Assembly: GCF_963676685.1 (NCBI RefSeq) | Contig: NC_092345.1 | Location: forward strand, 52,290,495 to 52,354,494 | DNA from: Mytilus edulis | Taxonomy: Eukaryota; Mollusca; Bivalvia; Mytilida; Mytilidae | Length of the DNA stretch: 64,000 nucleotides | Reading direction: 5' to 3' | Part shown: piece after piece, positions 1 through 12,575 of the stretch | How positions within the stretch are numbered: the stretch's first letter is position 1 | Layout of the letters: each line of letters opens with the position of its first letter | Translations under genes and position numbers: made by a program | The notes under the pieces: model-generated | Databases searched by the model: none | What the model saw: only the letters and a program-made list of their open reading frames with translations | Told to the model about the DNA's origin: nothing

Positions 1-10
1 ATCCGGGTGA

Positions 11-193
11 CTGGGCCACCGAAAGCTGAATTACTAGTTTAGTCTAGGTGGCCGAGTGCATGGTTCAGAGCGATGGACAGTGCAGTCGGTGTTGTCTCGA
101 TATCCCAATAGTATGAGTTCGAATCCCGGCGAGGGAAGAACAAAAAAAATTGCCGATTAAAAATTTTTGTGCTGATATTTAGAGTAGTTATGA
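11..193 (+). repeat. tRNA-derived SINE-like repeat, copy 1
   Basis: The segment has a tRNA-like A-box (GTGGCCGAGTG) and a perfect B-box (GTTCGAATCC), the two internal RNA polymerase III promoter elements, followed by GGCGAGGGAAG and an A-rich stretch. A second copy at 442-635 shares the same leader (GGGCCACCGAAAGCTGAATT), tRNA-like body and 3' tail (TGATATTTAGAGTAGTTAT), so this is a dispersed repeat and not a functional tRNA gene. The anticodon arm cannot be folded convincingly. Confidence 0.6.
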
Positions 194-441
194 ATATAAA
201 ATGTATTTTAAGCCGTGTATCACCTTCACTGGTGATCCAATGGATGGATCTGTTGTAGAGTTGTAATTTGTTTATACGTACTTATCAAAATCATTATTTC
301 TGTGACTGTATATTACGATTCTGTACGATAGATATTTAGCTAATCTGCAATCAATTCCATCTTCATGTCTAATATATATATCATGATTTTTTCGTACTGT
401 GTTACAACTCTTAAGATTCTACTGACAAGTAAAGGTAAAAA

Positions 442-635
442 TGGGCCACCGAAAGCTGAATTATTATAGTTCAGTCTAGGTGGCTGAGTGGTGTAGAGCT
501 ATGTACCCAGTGAAGGCGGTGTTGTCTTGATATCCCAATAGCATGCGTTCGAATCCCGGCGAGGGAAGAACAAAAATTTTCTTCCGCAAATTTGCAGATT
601 TAGCATTGTTGTGACTGATATTTAGAGTAGTTATA
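442..635 (+). repeat. tRNA-derived SINE-like repeat, copy 2
   Basis: Second copy of the element at 11-193, same orientation, about 430 bp downstream, with A-box GTGGCTGAGTGG and B-box GTTCGAATCC. The central part (the former anticodon/variable arm) differs most between copies, as expected for old SINE copies. Confidence 0.6.
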
Positions 636-1390
636 TGTAGAATCAGAAAAGAGGACAGCGGTTCTCTTCACTTGAGTTTCACTGCTGCCATGTTGCCTTA
701 TATATACTAGTTATAGAACTACTCTTATAACAAAATATATATTTGTACTTGATCATGGCGGGCGGAAGTGTGTTATTTGAAAACTTGTAATTTGTTATAG
801 GGTTGACACGAAACACCTAAACTTACATATAAATAAGGCCTGTATAGCAGAACTGGTGTTTTTGTTTGAAAAATCTTAACTTGAAACTGTTGTTTTGTGT
901 TGGACACCTGAGAAATTTTCCATAACGTTCAATTTACATAAATCGGAAATTCAGTTCCGTAAAATTTGATAGAGTTCTCTATTTTATATTTTCTCCCAAA
1001 ATTAGGTCATGGTATCATCAGCTGGGCATTTTATCGTTTCTTTTGGATATTTTGCATCAAAGAAAAGGTAAGAATTGGTAAATATGCAAACGCGTCAAGC
1101 CGTTAGTGAAATTGAGTCTCAGTGGAAGAGTGGAATAACCTGACTGGCTGTCAGATTTAACAGTGTCAGAAACTTGAATACTTTTTCATGTGTTTTCAGT
1201 CGGATTTAAATAATGAGAACTGGAACCTTGTGGCTACGCGAGGAGAAATTCTCACTCTAGTAGGACATTTCACAGATGAGTGGTCTGTAGACGCTAAACT
1301 TGGGGAACGGTCATTATTTATCAGATGAGGGTGTCGGTTCAAATTTCTCATGTATTAAAAAGTTTTGTTGCCCCCACAAACTTTATGTAT
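636..1390. other. AT-rich stretch, no gene seen
   Basis: No convincing open frame, RNA gene or repeat was recognised here. Short open frames have no protein-like composition. Confidence 0.5.
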
Positions 1391-1674
1391 TCTGTCATTT
1401 ATTGGATTTTCTTTCTTTATTATAATTTATAATCTGTATGCCCCTCGGGGCCCAAAACTGGCTCTGTCATTTATTGGATTTTCTTTTTTTTATTATAATT
1501 TATAATCTGTATGCCCCTCGGGGCTCAAAACTGGCTCTGTCATTTATTGGATTTTCTTTCTTTATTATAATTTATAATCTGTATGCCCCTCGGGGCCCAA
1601 AACTGGCTCTGTCATTTATTGGATTTTCTTTCTTTATTATAATCTTTATGTCCCTCGGGGCCCAAAACTGGCTG
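1391..1674 (+). repeat. 72-bp tandem repeat, about 4 copies
   Basis: Four direct copies start near 1391, 1463, 1536 and 1608 (period 72-73 bp). Each carries TCTGTCATTTATTGG, a T-rich run and a GC palindrome CCCCTCGGGG. The 86-codon open frame across the array is a by-product of the period being a multiple of three. Confidence 0.9.
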
Positions 1675-3119
1675 ATAAACATGATAAAATTTATCTGAAC
1701 AACGACTGATCCCCCTTACCCCATAGCTTCAAAACAAAAATCCCTAGAGAAATGGGACATTTCCCTGATCCCAGATGAGGGGTCTGTAGAAGCAGAGACA
1801 TATATATGTCTGGTAGAAGCTAAACTTATCAATGTGCTTGAGTTGAGAGCAACAAAAACAGGATGCAAGGTGATTTTTTATAGGCATCCCATTAGAAAAA
1901 AACATTTTCTTAGCTTTCTAATGACATATTTTATAATTGAATCGGGATTGCAGAAATTAAGGCCATTTTCATTTTTAAAAAAGTGGTTCATTCCCTATTA
2001 CTTCATACAATTCAAAACCAAAAACGTGTGCAAAGGAGTTTTCATATATGAATACATCTTTCACTATTCTTAGAAATAAATTCATTGGCAAAAATATATA
2101 TTCTTTGCTTTATGATCTTTCCAATGGTATATATTTGGTATTTTCCAAAATTTAATGAATCGGAGCCTTTTTTTTTTTTATCTAAAACTGGAGTTGTTGT
2201 CATTGTTAAACTTTGAAGATTGCGTCGGAGAAAAATTTTAATTCCACGGAATTATTATATTGATATAGTACTTCCATGGTCATACCAAGTAAATCGCTCA
2301 CAGGTCACAAAACAAAGTTAAATCTACTTGTACATAAAATATTTATACATTTAATAAAATGTTTTACATCATGAATTTAAAAATTCAGTAAAGTAAAAGA
2401 AGTGTAACTTTTAATTCAAAATAATATTTTTGTCCAGCTGTCAGGTTTTTTTTTATTTTTGATAATATAAAATCTTTCACTACTACATTAACTCAGACTT
2501 TTGGATGTTTTTCGTGAAGCGTATTTAAAAAATTGAAATTCAATCTAAAATGAATTTGATTTTTTTGCAATTTTCTTACATATCTTTTAAAAAGTTTTTT
2601 TTTCAAATAATTAGGCGGCCGTAACTAAACAATTTTGTTCATCTGATTTAAATAGAAGTAATAGCTACATATTTTATATATATTTTTCTCATGTTCTAAA
2701 AAGACCAATTGGTTTTGATGAAACAGGAAAAGTGTCATTATCTTAAATTTTCCTGATGCAGTAACACTTTCAGAAGATCTTTTGTAGTAGATGGATTTGG
2801 AATGAAATCTTATACGTCAAATTTTCTTTCATCAATTTGATACCTTGTCAATGCTTTTGATTGGCAAATTGAATCGCTGTACTATCTTATATGTACATGT
2901 ACATGTGATATATACTAGTCTATTGCTTGGTTGGTGCACATTCTCCTTTTATCCACTTAACTTTTAGAAAAATAAATCGCATAGAACAAAATAAATATTA
3001 TTTTTAATTTGTCTCCGTCCTTTCAGAAGTTTCTATCGTGAAATACATTTAATTTTTATACTTGAACATATATGTAAAATTTGTATTATAAAGGAAACTT
3101 CTTTTAAGTATTGTTCTGT
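1675..3119. other. AT-rich stretch, no gene seen
   Basis: Low-complexity AT-rich sequence with many stops in all frames. A 79-codon frame at 1834-2073 was read and has no recognisable domain or coding bias. Confidence 0.5.
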
Positions 3120-3815
3120 TAATGTAAAGTTTACGGAGAGCTGTCTCATTGGCACTCATATATATGGAAGTGTTAAACGACCTTGACTGGCTTTTCAGCC
3201 CTCGTACGGTCGGCTCGGTGCCCGAAGGCGTTGGGTGAGCTTTAACATATTTTGATGCCGTTGGTCAGGAACAAGTAGTGGAGGACGCTATATGTAGGCC
3301 GCCATCTTGGTTTTGGTGAGTTGATTTTTCTTTTGTTGACTATTTTGTTGTTTTTCTTTACTTCACAACGGCTGCTTTCAGGGCCAGTTTGGTCAGCTTG
3401 GCAGCCCGCTAACCTCGATGATGGAGTACTGGTAGATGAATCGTGGACGTACTTATAAAGATGACAGGTAGCGTTATCAGGACCAAAGCCGCGAGGCAGT
3501 GAAATGAAGGTAGTATCACCCAATACCTAGGATACAGCCCTCGGACGTTAATCGGCATAACACTCCCCATGATACAATGGTTTTGGAGTGCATGTTAACG
3601 CGGGTACGCCAACTACTACGTCTATCTGTACGGCTTGGATTGGTTTCTGTCGTCTTAGTAGTAAGTCGTTATCATCTAACTGTAAACCCTCATCGAAGAT
3701 AGCGGGTAAAGGAGAGCTGGCCCAGCACGTCCGTTCAGCTGTAATGACTGAGACGTAACTGGGATAGATTGTGATTGGATTGAATGATTGGCACTCATAC
3801 CAAATCTTCTTGCAT
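3120..3815. repeat. GC-richer dispersed-repeat-like segment
   Basis: Base composition rises sharply against the surrounding AT-rich DNA. The start contains GACCTTGACTGGC..TTCAGCCC, which recurs in diverged form near 31,149, so at least this part is a dispersed repeat. Part may be a retroelement 3' end, but no reverse transcriptase or endonuclease motif is present. The 93-codon minus-strand frame inside it (3242-3523) looks non-coding. Confidence 0.4.
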
Positions 3816-4066
3816 TTATATTGTACATGTATTAGCAGAATTTTTTTATTTTTGTATTTATCGAATGAATGAGATAATTGGAATCGTTAAGAATTATAAA
3901 TGAAAACAGATGCCTGCGACCCCTGTTGTTTCGATTAGCATGTTTTCTAAAGATATCCGCGTGAAGTTCACAAATTTCATCATGTATTTGATCACCTGTT
4001 GTGAATTTAAGATAACACTGTCAAGTTCAGTCAAATCTGTGGTTAAAACTTTCTTTTACATATAAG

Positions 4067-4110
4067 CATGGAAGTATTATATTGACTGTAACATGTATAA
4101 TACTTCCATG
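4067..4110. repeat. 44-bp palindrome with transposon-end motif
   Basis: Two 15-bp arms CATGGAAGTATTATA and TATAATACTTCCATG face each other across a short spacer. The same arm sequence forms the ends of the candidate transposon at 5750-10678, so this may be a collapsed or solo-end relic of that family. Confidence 0.6.
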
Positions 4111-5085
4111 ATATAATAATATTATTTTCCCGGCAGGGTACCCCCCCCCCCCCCTTTTTATATTATACTCGGATTATTATTGTAAACACTTTTTTTGTGG
4201 GACTTTCTTTACGGTTTTAGGCGGCATGCAATGAAATTTTGGGAAAGTATGCTGATTAGTTTGAGAATATTAGTACATAAATCCATTAGTATGTGCTTCG
4301 ATTGGCGTATAGCTATTAAAAAAAACAAGTTATCTAAGACTATATGATTATTGTTATAGTGAGAGACCTATCCTTCTATCAACGAGCATGGGAAGCGTGT
4401 ATAGATTATTGTTGAAACTGAGAAACATGTATTGATAGAGTGTCCATTATAAGATGACCTGCAAACTGATCTTTTTGAGAAAAACTTTGTCACTTCGGAA
4501 CATCCAAACTTTAAAAAAACAATCTAATTTGAGAAAATATCTATAATTGTTCTATACAGTAGGTTGCCAGTGAATGTGATAGAAGTGCCAAAATCTGCAA
4601 ATTTATTTTACATAGAAGACACTGCTTTTTACATCGTTAAACTTTTTGTCTTAACTGAAGACATTTTTAAAGAAATTTGAAAATTTAGCTGTACATTTAT
4701 ACTTATTCATTATTAATATGACATTTTTCTTTTTTTACTGAAATCGGGACGCGAGACGTTATAGTTAGACCAGCGCGCATACACTTACGCTATATTTGGG
4801 CCTCAGCACGGACATCAGAGTTGGACTTGACATTGGGATGCATACCTAAAGATATGATTCACACGAACACCGTGTTTGGGTGCAGAGGCTATAGTTGGGC
4901 TTAGACGCGGACGCTATACCTAAATATTGGACCAAGCTACCCTCCAAGGTGGACGTTACGTCACACCCTAGAAAGTGGTGTTCGGATAAATCTCTCTCAC
5001 ACTTCCAGATACCAGATCTGGTTCAGGACTTGAGACCTGCTACATTTACATGTAGGTGGTTTAAGATTCCCCCCCCCCCCTTTTC

Positions 5086-5116
<31 letters not shown>

Positions 5117-5285
5117 AATTTAATTTAATTTTTTTTTAATTTTTTTTAATTTAATAATTTCTGAACCTTCTGCACCATTAACATGTTCTACCTCATAAAA
5201 GGAATAGATAACAATACACAACAATTCAGATTCTTTTTTTTTTTAAATTGGTGGCCCTTAAAAGGGCCTTTTTTTATATTCCCAT
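4111..5285. other. No gene seen; simple-sequence tracts
   Basis: Contains a poly-C run near 4141-4154 and a poly-C/(TTTTC)n/poly-T block at about 5071-5120. A 77-codon frame ending in the C/T tract (4895-5128) is low-complexity and was not accepted as a gene. Confidence 0.5.
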
Positions 5286-5696
5286 CTATGGGAACATCGT
5301 CAGTAGTCTAATGTGGTGACCCACGACCTCTACAAGACTGGTCACGTCGTTAGTGGAAACCCAGCTATCCTTCTTCAATGTAACACCAACTGATTCGCAG
5401 CAGGCATGATGGAGTATCCAAACTACATCCATTCCCGGTCCCGATTCCAATAACTTTACTTGATCAGTTATTAACTCTAAACAAGTATCAATATCTTTTT
5501 CACTCCAAAATGTAGACTTGTTTTGGAAAATATCTCCCCAAACTTCCACGTGTCTTCTAAAAATGTGTTCCCTTTCAATAGCCAATTGCATTTTGAAAAT
5601 GAGCATCTCTTTAGTTTCAAAACCATTAATAGTAAGAAATATAGGCGGACTTCTATAGTTATCCCACTGATAACGTTTAGTAAATGACAGCCTGTC
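5286..5696 (-). CDS. possible protein-coding fragment or exon, unknown
   Basis: On the minus strand an open frame runs from just after a stop near 5697 to a TAG at 5288-5286. It encodes up to about 135 residues of mixed composition, with a first ATG at 5606, and has no low-complexity bias, unlike neighbouring AT-rich frames. No family was recognised: there is no signal peptide, membrane span or known catalytic motif. It could be an isolated exon, a piece of a transposon ORF, or chance. No clear splice donor was identified. Confidence 0.25.
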   Translation of the reverse strand, partial: DRLSFTKRYQWDNYRSPPIFLTINGFETKEMLIFKMQLAIEREHIFRRHVEVWGDIFQNKSTFWSEKDIDTCLELITDQVKLLESGPGMDVVWILHHACCESVGVTLKKDSWVSTNDVTSLVEVVGHHIRLLTMFP

Positions 5697-5749
5697 TTAA
5701 TTTTTCTAATCTGATTTTTTGTTAAGAACCATGAATTCTACCTAAAAAC

Positions 5750-8700
5750 CATGGAAGTATTATATTGACAAGAACTTCTACGACCCGACTTCAAACGTTT
5801 CATCTGCGATGCCGCGCCCAATTTAATGACATGTTAATAATTAGCCTGGCATCCGGCCCAATCTAGCTGCGCGTCGCTTACTAATTATCATCATACTAAT
5901 AATTAGATATGATAACACTATACATCAATTCATAAAGAAAAATAATTTCAGTCTAATTTTTACTAATTGATGTTAAACAAGAATTGATTGGATACAGATG
6001 TTAAACAAACATTGCGCGACAAAATTAGTATTAACCAATCATTAACAGGAAGTATATTGATACACGCCTGGCTATACTGACAAGATTAGCCAGGACCCCA
6101 GGCTAGTTAATAATTAGCTTGAAACATGGCACGTTATTTACATACCAGCGTGTGGTGCCCTACAATATTGTCAGGGGCGTAGCTAGAAAGAAATGATGTA
6201 CAAGCAACTACCGCCGAGCGGAGCGAGGCGAAAAATTTTTGAGACCCTTTTATGCAGAAATTTTTTTTTTTGGTTTTCAGTCATAGGACGGTTAAAAGAG
6301 GAGCTATATGTAGATAGGACTTATAAAAAAATTATGAATGTAAAACTATTAATAAATCTTCTGAATAGAGTAATACATAAACAACACATTTTTGTGATAC
6401 AGAATTTACTCCGAAAATTTTCCAAAATCTGCTCTTCGGGTCTAGGCAGAAACAAACTTCTCTATTACTTTATTTGTCAATATTCACACTGAAATCCCGA
6501 TGAATATGCAGTAATGCTAGTAACTGTCGTTGTCCATTGTTGATCGTACATTTGTTTTCAACATACGTAGTACACTGATAGATCTCCATGGTAGCACTCG
6601 CGAGATGTTATAAACCAGCGTACCTGTTCGGCATCGAGCGACCTCCCAATTGAATTCGTCAAAATTACATGCCAGGTCAGTTTCGTATGTCTCAGACAAT
6701 GTTGAGATTTGTTCGTTTGTTATATTTCTTACAACACGATGAAGCAGATACAGCGCAAAGAAGCGATTTTTTTTATAAAACTAGACGCGACTCCACTCTC
6801 CAGTTCCCTTATCATATGGTCTATGAACGCAAACAAATAATGAGACTTTCCAATACTGTTTTTGGCGTTTTTGCAGCGTGATTGGCTCTGATAGTCTGTC
6901 GGCCACATCGTCTCGGCATATTTTCAACAATATCGAAGGGTTCTGATAATTATAATGCCCATTGGTACATCTCATTCCAAACTGATGAACAGTACACTGT
7001 AAAATGTGCTCCAAAAACTACATGTCTTAGACTTAGTATTACAAATTCAAATCTTGTAAAAAATACAAGTTACTGTCCGATTGTGTCGGAATCTCCAATA
7101 CAACTTTTATTTTGAAACCAAATGCCGTTATTTAATGATATTTCATCAATTAAAAAAGTGACAACATAGGTGTTTCCTTTAACATTCAATCTATAAATTT
7201 TTATTTTGCCATATTTTTTTTTGCATGCCGAATCGATGTGCACGCAACTGCGTGTTAGCGTATACTAACGGTATAGGGAGCTACGCGCCTGATTGTCATT
7301 CTCGGTTGCTTTCGGGATTACGGAAATAAACGAAGAAATCGAAAGTTGTAATAAATTCTTAGGAAACAGCAATCGGCAAACCTCGGCAGATTCCGTTACC
7401 TAACTGTGCCGATTGAGTGATTGATGGATTAATGCGAGTCATCATTAATTCTATAGAAAAACACATTGACGATGGAAATTTGTACCAAATTTATTGAACA
7501 AATGCCCCATCTTTATTGATTTATTTTTTTTCGGTAGAAATTGCACTATATGCAATATATATCGCAAGTTGAGATTACATAATAACTACTGTTTACTCCA
7601 TTGAGTGGTACACATTTCCTGCATATTTAAGACGATTGTAAATGATCGTTCTGATAAAATCAAAAGATCAAAGAGATTTTAAATAAATGTAGGAATTACA
7701 ATGTATTAAAGGGAAAATTCACAATTTTTTACTTATGGTTTAAATATGTTCATTATGACATAATATATATATTCACAAAGTTTTATCGCTATATGTGCAG
7801 TAATAAAGGAGAAATTCAATAATTAATGAAAAAATATCAACTACTTCCTGTAGGTCGTGACGTTTTCTCCTGATTTTTGCATGCCGGGATTTAAAATACA
7901 ATCATTAAAAGTCTTGGTTTTTAATCATATTTTAACGTAATCGTAAGCGCGCCGATGACTTATGCTTTATCTAATAACCATCCGATAATAAGAAGATAAA
8001 ACGCACAGACGTTCAATTGTACTCATTCGTGAGATAAATTATCTATGTTAAACGTATATATTCGAATTATTTTTGTAGACAACACAAAAAGTTATAAATT
8101 TATTTTTAATAAATGCATTTTCGGACTGATAAGGTGAACAAATTAAAGTACAATAATCTGTAAAGACAATATGTTGGTGTACTATTATTGACCTTTTACT
8201 ATCTCTGCTATGGCTAGGTTTATACGATGTGTGTATTCACGGTTCTGTGGCAATACTCGTAGATGGCTTGTTGAAAGGTAAATTGTTATTTGCACTTCGG
8301 TATTTAACCACGCCTCTAGGGCACACCTTGCCAGGTGTGACTGTCTATTCGGATCAGTGGTAGCATTTAATACACACATTAAAAATACATATTCAAGTTG
8401 GTGACAAATAAAAATTGGTCGCCGTGGAATTATTTAATTATATTTGGTGCTATTATTTATTTGAATTCAAATAAGTTAATTTACTAAGAAATACACAATT
8501 TTCGGTTAAAGACGGGAAACTTAATTCATATGTCAGAATGAAATGATATACAAGTCTTGTCCTTGATTTATGTCTCATAAAAAAGGGGGACTTAGAAATT
8601 AGAAATAGCTTTACTAAATCATTTTTATTTGTCTTTATTAGGCGAAAAAATGTACGAGAACACTTACATTTAGACTTTTGAAAGCCATGTATTAATTAAT

Positions 8701-10678
8701 ATATGAAACTATCTGAAGATAACTCTACCGAAGCGGAATATAATATGTACGAATAAAGAAAAAAATATTTTTGTAATGGAATCGAAAAATTACGAATAGA
8801 TATTCTTTTCAAGTGTGATAAACGTCAACCAAATTTATTCATAATGGGGAACGTCCTTATTAAAATCTGAGACAACTATAATAATCGTCGTCTCCCAACG
8901 TATATATATACTTAAATAACTATTTGATCAACGATGTTTAAAATTAAAAGACAACGAATTTAATGTTATCTTTCCCTATTTTTGAATGTTATTATAAGTC
9001 TGTTCAACTTGCAAGAATACCCCTAAAGCGGACAAATATCCGACAAGCAGTTTATTCTTTAAATTGCTGTCATTGAATATCAAGAAAGAAAATAAATCCC
9101 GAAATTGATACTCAATAGTTTTCCTAGAAAATATTCACATTCCTTGGGGATTATTAGTGTACGTCCAGTTGCATATATTTTACATGAATGTTGGAACAAT
9201 TGTGATGATGACGAATTTCGTCCTTTATTCGAGAACAATTTAATTGATATATAAATCTGTGAGTTTACTATGTTCTTAACTTCGATGAACCAAAGCAAGT
9301 TATAAATTGACCTGTATTTAAATCAAATTGTTTCTTTTTTTTCTTCTTCTTCTTTTGGTATACAATAGTCTATCGAATTCGTTGATTACATACTGTTGGC
9401 ATACATGGACTAGTCTATTTACAAAACTTTTACCACAATTTACACAAAATGTATGTTTCTTTCTTATGTTCAATGTATACATGTATACATATTTTAAATT
9501 GCGCTACTGACTATATAGTTCCGTAACTTTCTACCAGGCGTATGTATACACGAATCGTCGACAAGTGCGCACAGTTTTTTAGATCAATAATTCTGGTATG
9601 TTCCAATCTGTCCTAAACTATTGACAACGAGTATATATTACATTTTCCCAAATTAACCCCTGGAAAAATATGTAAATAGATTTGTATTTCTTCAATTATT
9701 TTTTTTGTATTATTTTTTTTTTATAAATAATATTCTTTACACCAGAAATGTTATTTATAAACAAGCGTATGAGTTCAGTAATGACTAGTATATTATATCA
9801 CTTTCGGACACGCAAGACAAAAATGTATATTATACATGCACCTGATAGTTCAAAATGGAAAGTTATAAGTAACGGTCGTGTACACTGATCAATGCCTACA
9901 GAAGTGAAACGATGCATGAACTTGCAAGCCCGCCGGACAGGAAATCGATTGAATACCTGGACGTGTCACCTTACACCCCTTCCAATACCTTTGGGAGTAA
10001 TACCTTTAGCCATGCTGGTGATCAGATAAGGGAAGATCCGAATTTATTTAAATAAAGTTTATTACTTGAAAGAATTATGAACGAATTAGATTTTCGAAAA
10101 CAATTTCCACGGAACACTTATTTATCATTTTATGATTTGAACTTTGACTTTTTAACTAATTACAATATTATCAATTTAAAAATAACAGACTATATGGTTA
10201 TTTAAAAATATAAGACCATTTTCCGTATCAAGTTAGTCAGTCAGATAAAACAACCGTACGATTGACAAGATATCGACACGCAATTACGACTACATCGTTT
10301 ACTGTAGTTTTGTTCCTTTGTGGTTTATTGACATATCGGGATTTTTCATCGGAGAAGGTGACAAGATGGCGGAGAGTAGAGAACTGATACTCAAAATTTA
10401 AAATCGATGGTGATCTCTTATTTAGCGGAATAAAACTTTAATATCTATAAATTTGAGCATTTTTATACAGAATGGACATAATATCAATTTTTGATTTTTT
10501 TGCGAAGTTTCCCTTTAATATTCGCTCTAAATCCAGGGTAAGATCATTGGTTGGTTTATACGAATGTTCAGCTGAACCCCGATGTGTTGAATTTTTTTTT
10601 TAGTACTGCGACTCAAGGATTTGTATAGTGACATTACTAATTAATCGTTGTAGTTCCTGTCAATATAATACTTCCATG
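5750..10678. mobile_element. candidate TIR DNA transposon, no transposase seen
   Basis: The left end begins CATGGAAGTATTATATTGAC and the right end is its reverse complement, with similarity continuing for roughly 10 bp inward (an R-GAACT block). Flanking bases are nearly duplicated (CTAAAAAC before, CTAAAACC after). The 4.9-kb interior has no transposase-like ORF and contains another inverted-repeat element (7704-10520), so it is non-autonomous or decayed. The superfamily cannot be assigned. Non-coding frames inside (6193-7115, 8185-8379, 9080-9510) were inspected and rejected. Confidence 0.5.
7704..10520. mobile_element. nested inverted-repeat element (TATTAAAGGGAAA ends)
   Basis: A 13-bp sequence TATTAAAGGGAAA at 7704-7716 is exactly inverted at 10508-10520. 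Inward of this the two ends remain alignable in diverged form for about 150 bp (for example AAAGTTTTAT and a GTGACG/GTGACA..TTCTCC block). It lies within the 5750-10678 element. No coding sequence was recognised. Confidence 0.45.
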
Positions 10679-10761
10679 CTAAAACCGGTACGTCTAAACA
10701 CCACCTAGGCCGCCTTGGTGCACTAAGCTCAAGGAAGTGCACTAAGCCCATGATGGACCAG

Positions 10762-11150
10762 TCAAATAAGCACCAATGTCATTCAGTACGATACAGATTT
10801 GAATAAAGAGCATATATTTAAATTTTGGTGTAAATATATTCAGAAATAAAAGAGTAATTAACGTTTTATATGGCACGCGCCGTTTTTGTGTAATGTGTCC
10901 AGTTGTCACATTGTTTATTGAATCCAATGAAGCTTGACGAATTTATAAATACTGCACTAAGGTTATGAAGCAAAGGTTAAATATGCACCAAGATCATTAA
11001 TTAAGATAAATCATTATATTAAAAAAATATGTTAAAAGTTGGTTCGATGATATAAAGAGATTTAAAAGTTATTAACATTTTTAACGTGACACGCGCTCTA
11101 CTTGTGTAATGTCTGATCACCTTGTTAATTGATCCAATCAATTCTGATGG
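10762..11150 (+). repeat. diverged subterminal tandem duplication, about 200 bp x2
   Basis: Two blocks (about 10762-10935 and 10976-11150) share the order GCACCAA..TCATT, a TTAACRTTTT..TGRCACGCGC block, TTGTGTAATGT and GATCCAAT or AATCCAAT. They sit just inside the left TIR of the 10692-13713 element, a position where transposase-binding subterminal repeats are often found. Confidence 0.55.
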
Positions 11151-11493
11151 ATTATATTTTAACTAGTAAATTATTTTCTTTGTTCTTAATTAGTAATGAT
11201 AAAAGGGCTGTTGATCTTTTCTTTGATGCTTTGTTGGAAAAAAAATATTTGGAAAAAGTGTTTGTTTACGCTTTTGGAAATAAAAGATTTGCGGAAATAA
11301 TAGTAAAAACAATAGAAATTGCCTTTTACTCAAAGCGGAGTATATTGTAGTCTATTTCTTTCTTTTTATTCTTCCCCATTTACTGTTTCAATTTTTGCAC
11401 GAATAGACACAAATTATAATTCAGACTTATTTCAAATATAAGAGTTAAAATGTGGCGTCCTTGGGGTTCAATGCAACCCATTTTCAACAAGTA

Positions 11494-12371
11494 CTAGAAC
11501 ACACCCGCGAAATCGCGGGTATTTAGAGTTTGGTTGAAAGTATGCAAACTGTTGAAGGATGAATTTTTGTAAAAGATTATATGTCTGGAGAATTTCAGAA
11601 AAGATATCAAACTGAGTCATAGGCACTTTGAGACAGGACAATTATTTTAAGCCCTCTCCATTTTTTCAATGTCCGTTATTTTTTTGCTTTCTGTTAATTT
11701 CCATTCACATTTCTATATATATCTGTATGTACTATGAACATACATATAATATAAATAAAATGCATATGCTATTAACTATCAATTCCAAGTTTCTTCTCCA
11801 CGGCGATCACTGCTATATTACATATATAGAGAGAGTCTCTATATATATATATTATAGGAGTATAATCATAGTATACAAAGTAACATTCAAAATAACGCGA
11901 AAATAATTGTCCTGTACCCGATTAATTCGAAAATTATATTTAAAGAGGGGAGTAAAGGGGGTATCTGCATGGAAGAACGCGAAATAAAATTGCCATTTCA
12001 ACGGTGAACGAACAATTAAAAATTTCTAGCACGTTGATTTTTTTTAATCGATTTCACGAAACACGATAAATAATGAACCTTTTTCACGGCTGCACGTGAA
12101 ATAAAAAGTGGCAAAACACATTGCACGAAAACCTTTACCCCTCTTTTAAAGTTTAAAATCGGAAGTCTTAGGTATGACTTAAAAGTCGGCCTGCTGACGG
12201 AAACAAATTCCGGACGCCTTTTTCTTCGTTTTCCTCCCAAAATAACACAAACTGAATAATCATAAGAATGGATGACAAATGCGACTATGCATGGTACCTA
12301 TGATGATTAATTTACTGGGAAAGGAAGAGAAGCGACACACACAATGAGGTCTTCTCGTTTAATAGTATAGA
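11494..12371 (-). mobile_element. non-autonomous Helitron (minus strand)
   Basis: Read on the minus strand, the element starts TCTATACTATTAAACGAGAA directly after an A and ends with a 7-bp-stem hairpin CCCGCGATTTCGCGGG, a few bases, then CTAG followed by T. This 5' TC, 3' hairpin plus CTAG, and A/T insertion site are the diagnostic Helitron ends. The 878-bp body has no Rep/helicase ORF. A related copy is at 52276-53852. Confidence 0.8.
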
Positions 12372-12429
12372 TGACAGACCGCTTGAAATTCTGCAAGAGG
12401 TAATTATTATTAAATTCATATTTCATATA

Positions 12430-12575
12430 AATAGATAGTTAGTGTATGATTGCCAATGAGACAAATATCCACCACTGTTCAAAGATCATAGTGGAACGGC
12501 GAAGATAAAAGCAAATAAAGGTCGCGCAATACAACCTTAAACGACGAGAAAACGCATACCGTTTAGTCAACTTTA
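12430..12575 (-). repeat. dispersed repeat family R1, inverted fragment
   Basis: The reverse complement carries the family signature CTCATTGGCAATCATAC preceded by a diverged version of the R1 3' half. Better copies are at 52508, 53044 and 60910. It lies within the 10692-13713 element. Confidence 0.6.

Noticed and set aside
1..150. Functional tRNA gene
   Set aside because: A- and B-boxes are present but no clean cloverleaf forms, and a second copy with the same flanks shows it is a repeat.
1438..1698. 86-codon frame with repeated hydrophobic segments
   Set aside because: Lies wholly within a 72-bp tandem repeat; membrane-like appearance comes from T-rich units.
3242..3523. 93-codon minus-strand frame in the GC-richer segment
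   Set aside because: No domain, and the region behaves like a dispersed repeat.
6193..7115. Several 60-99-codon frames on both strands
   Set aside because: Mutually overlapping, biased composition, no family; inside a TIR element.
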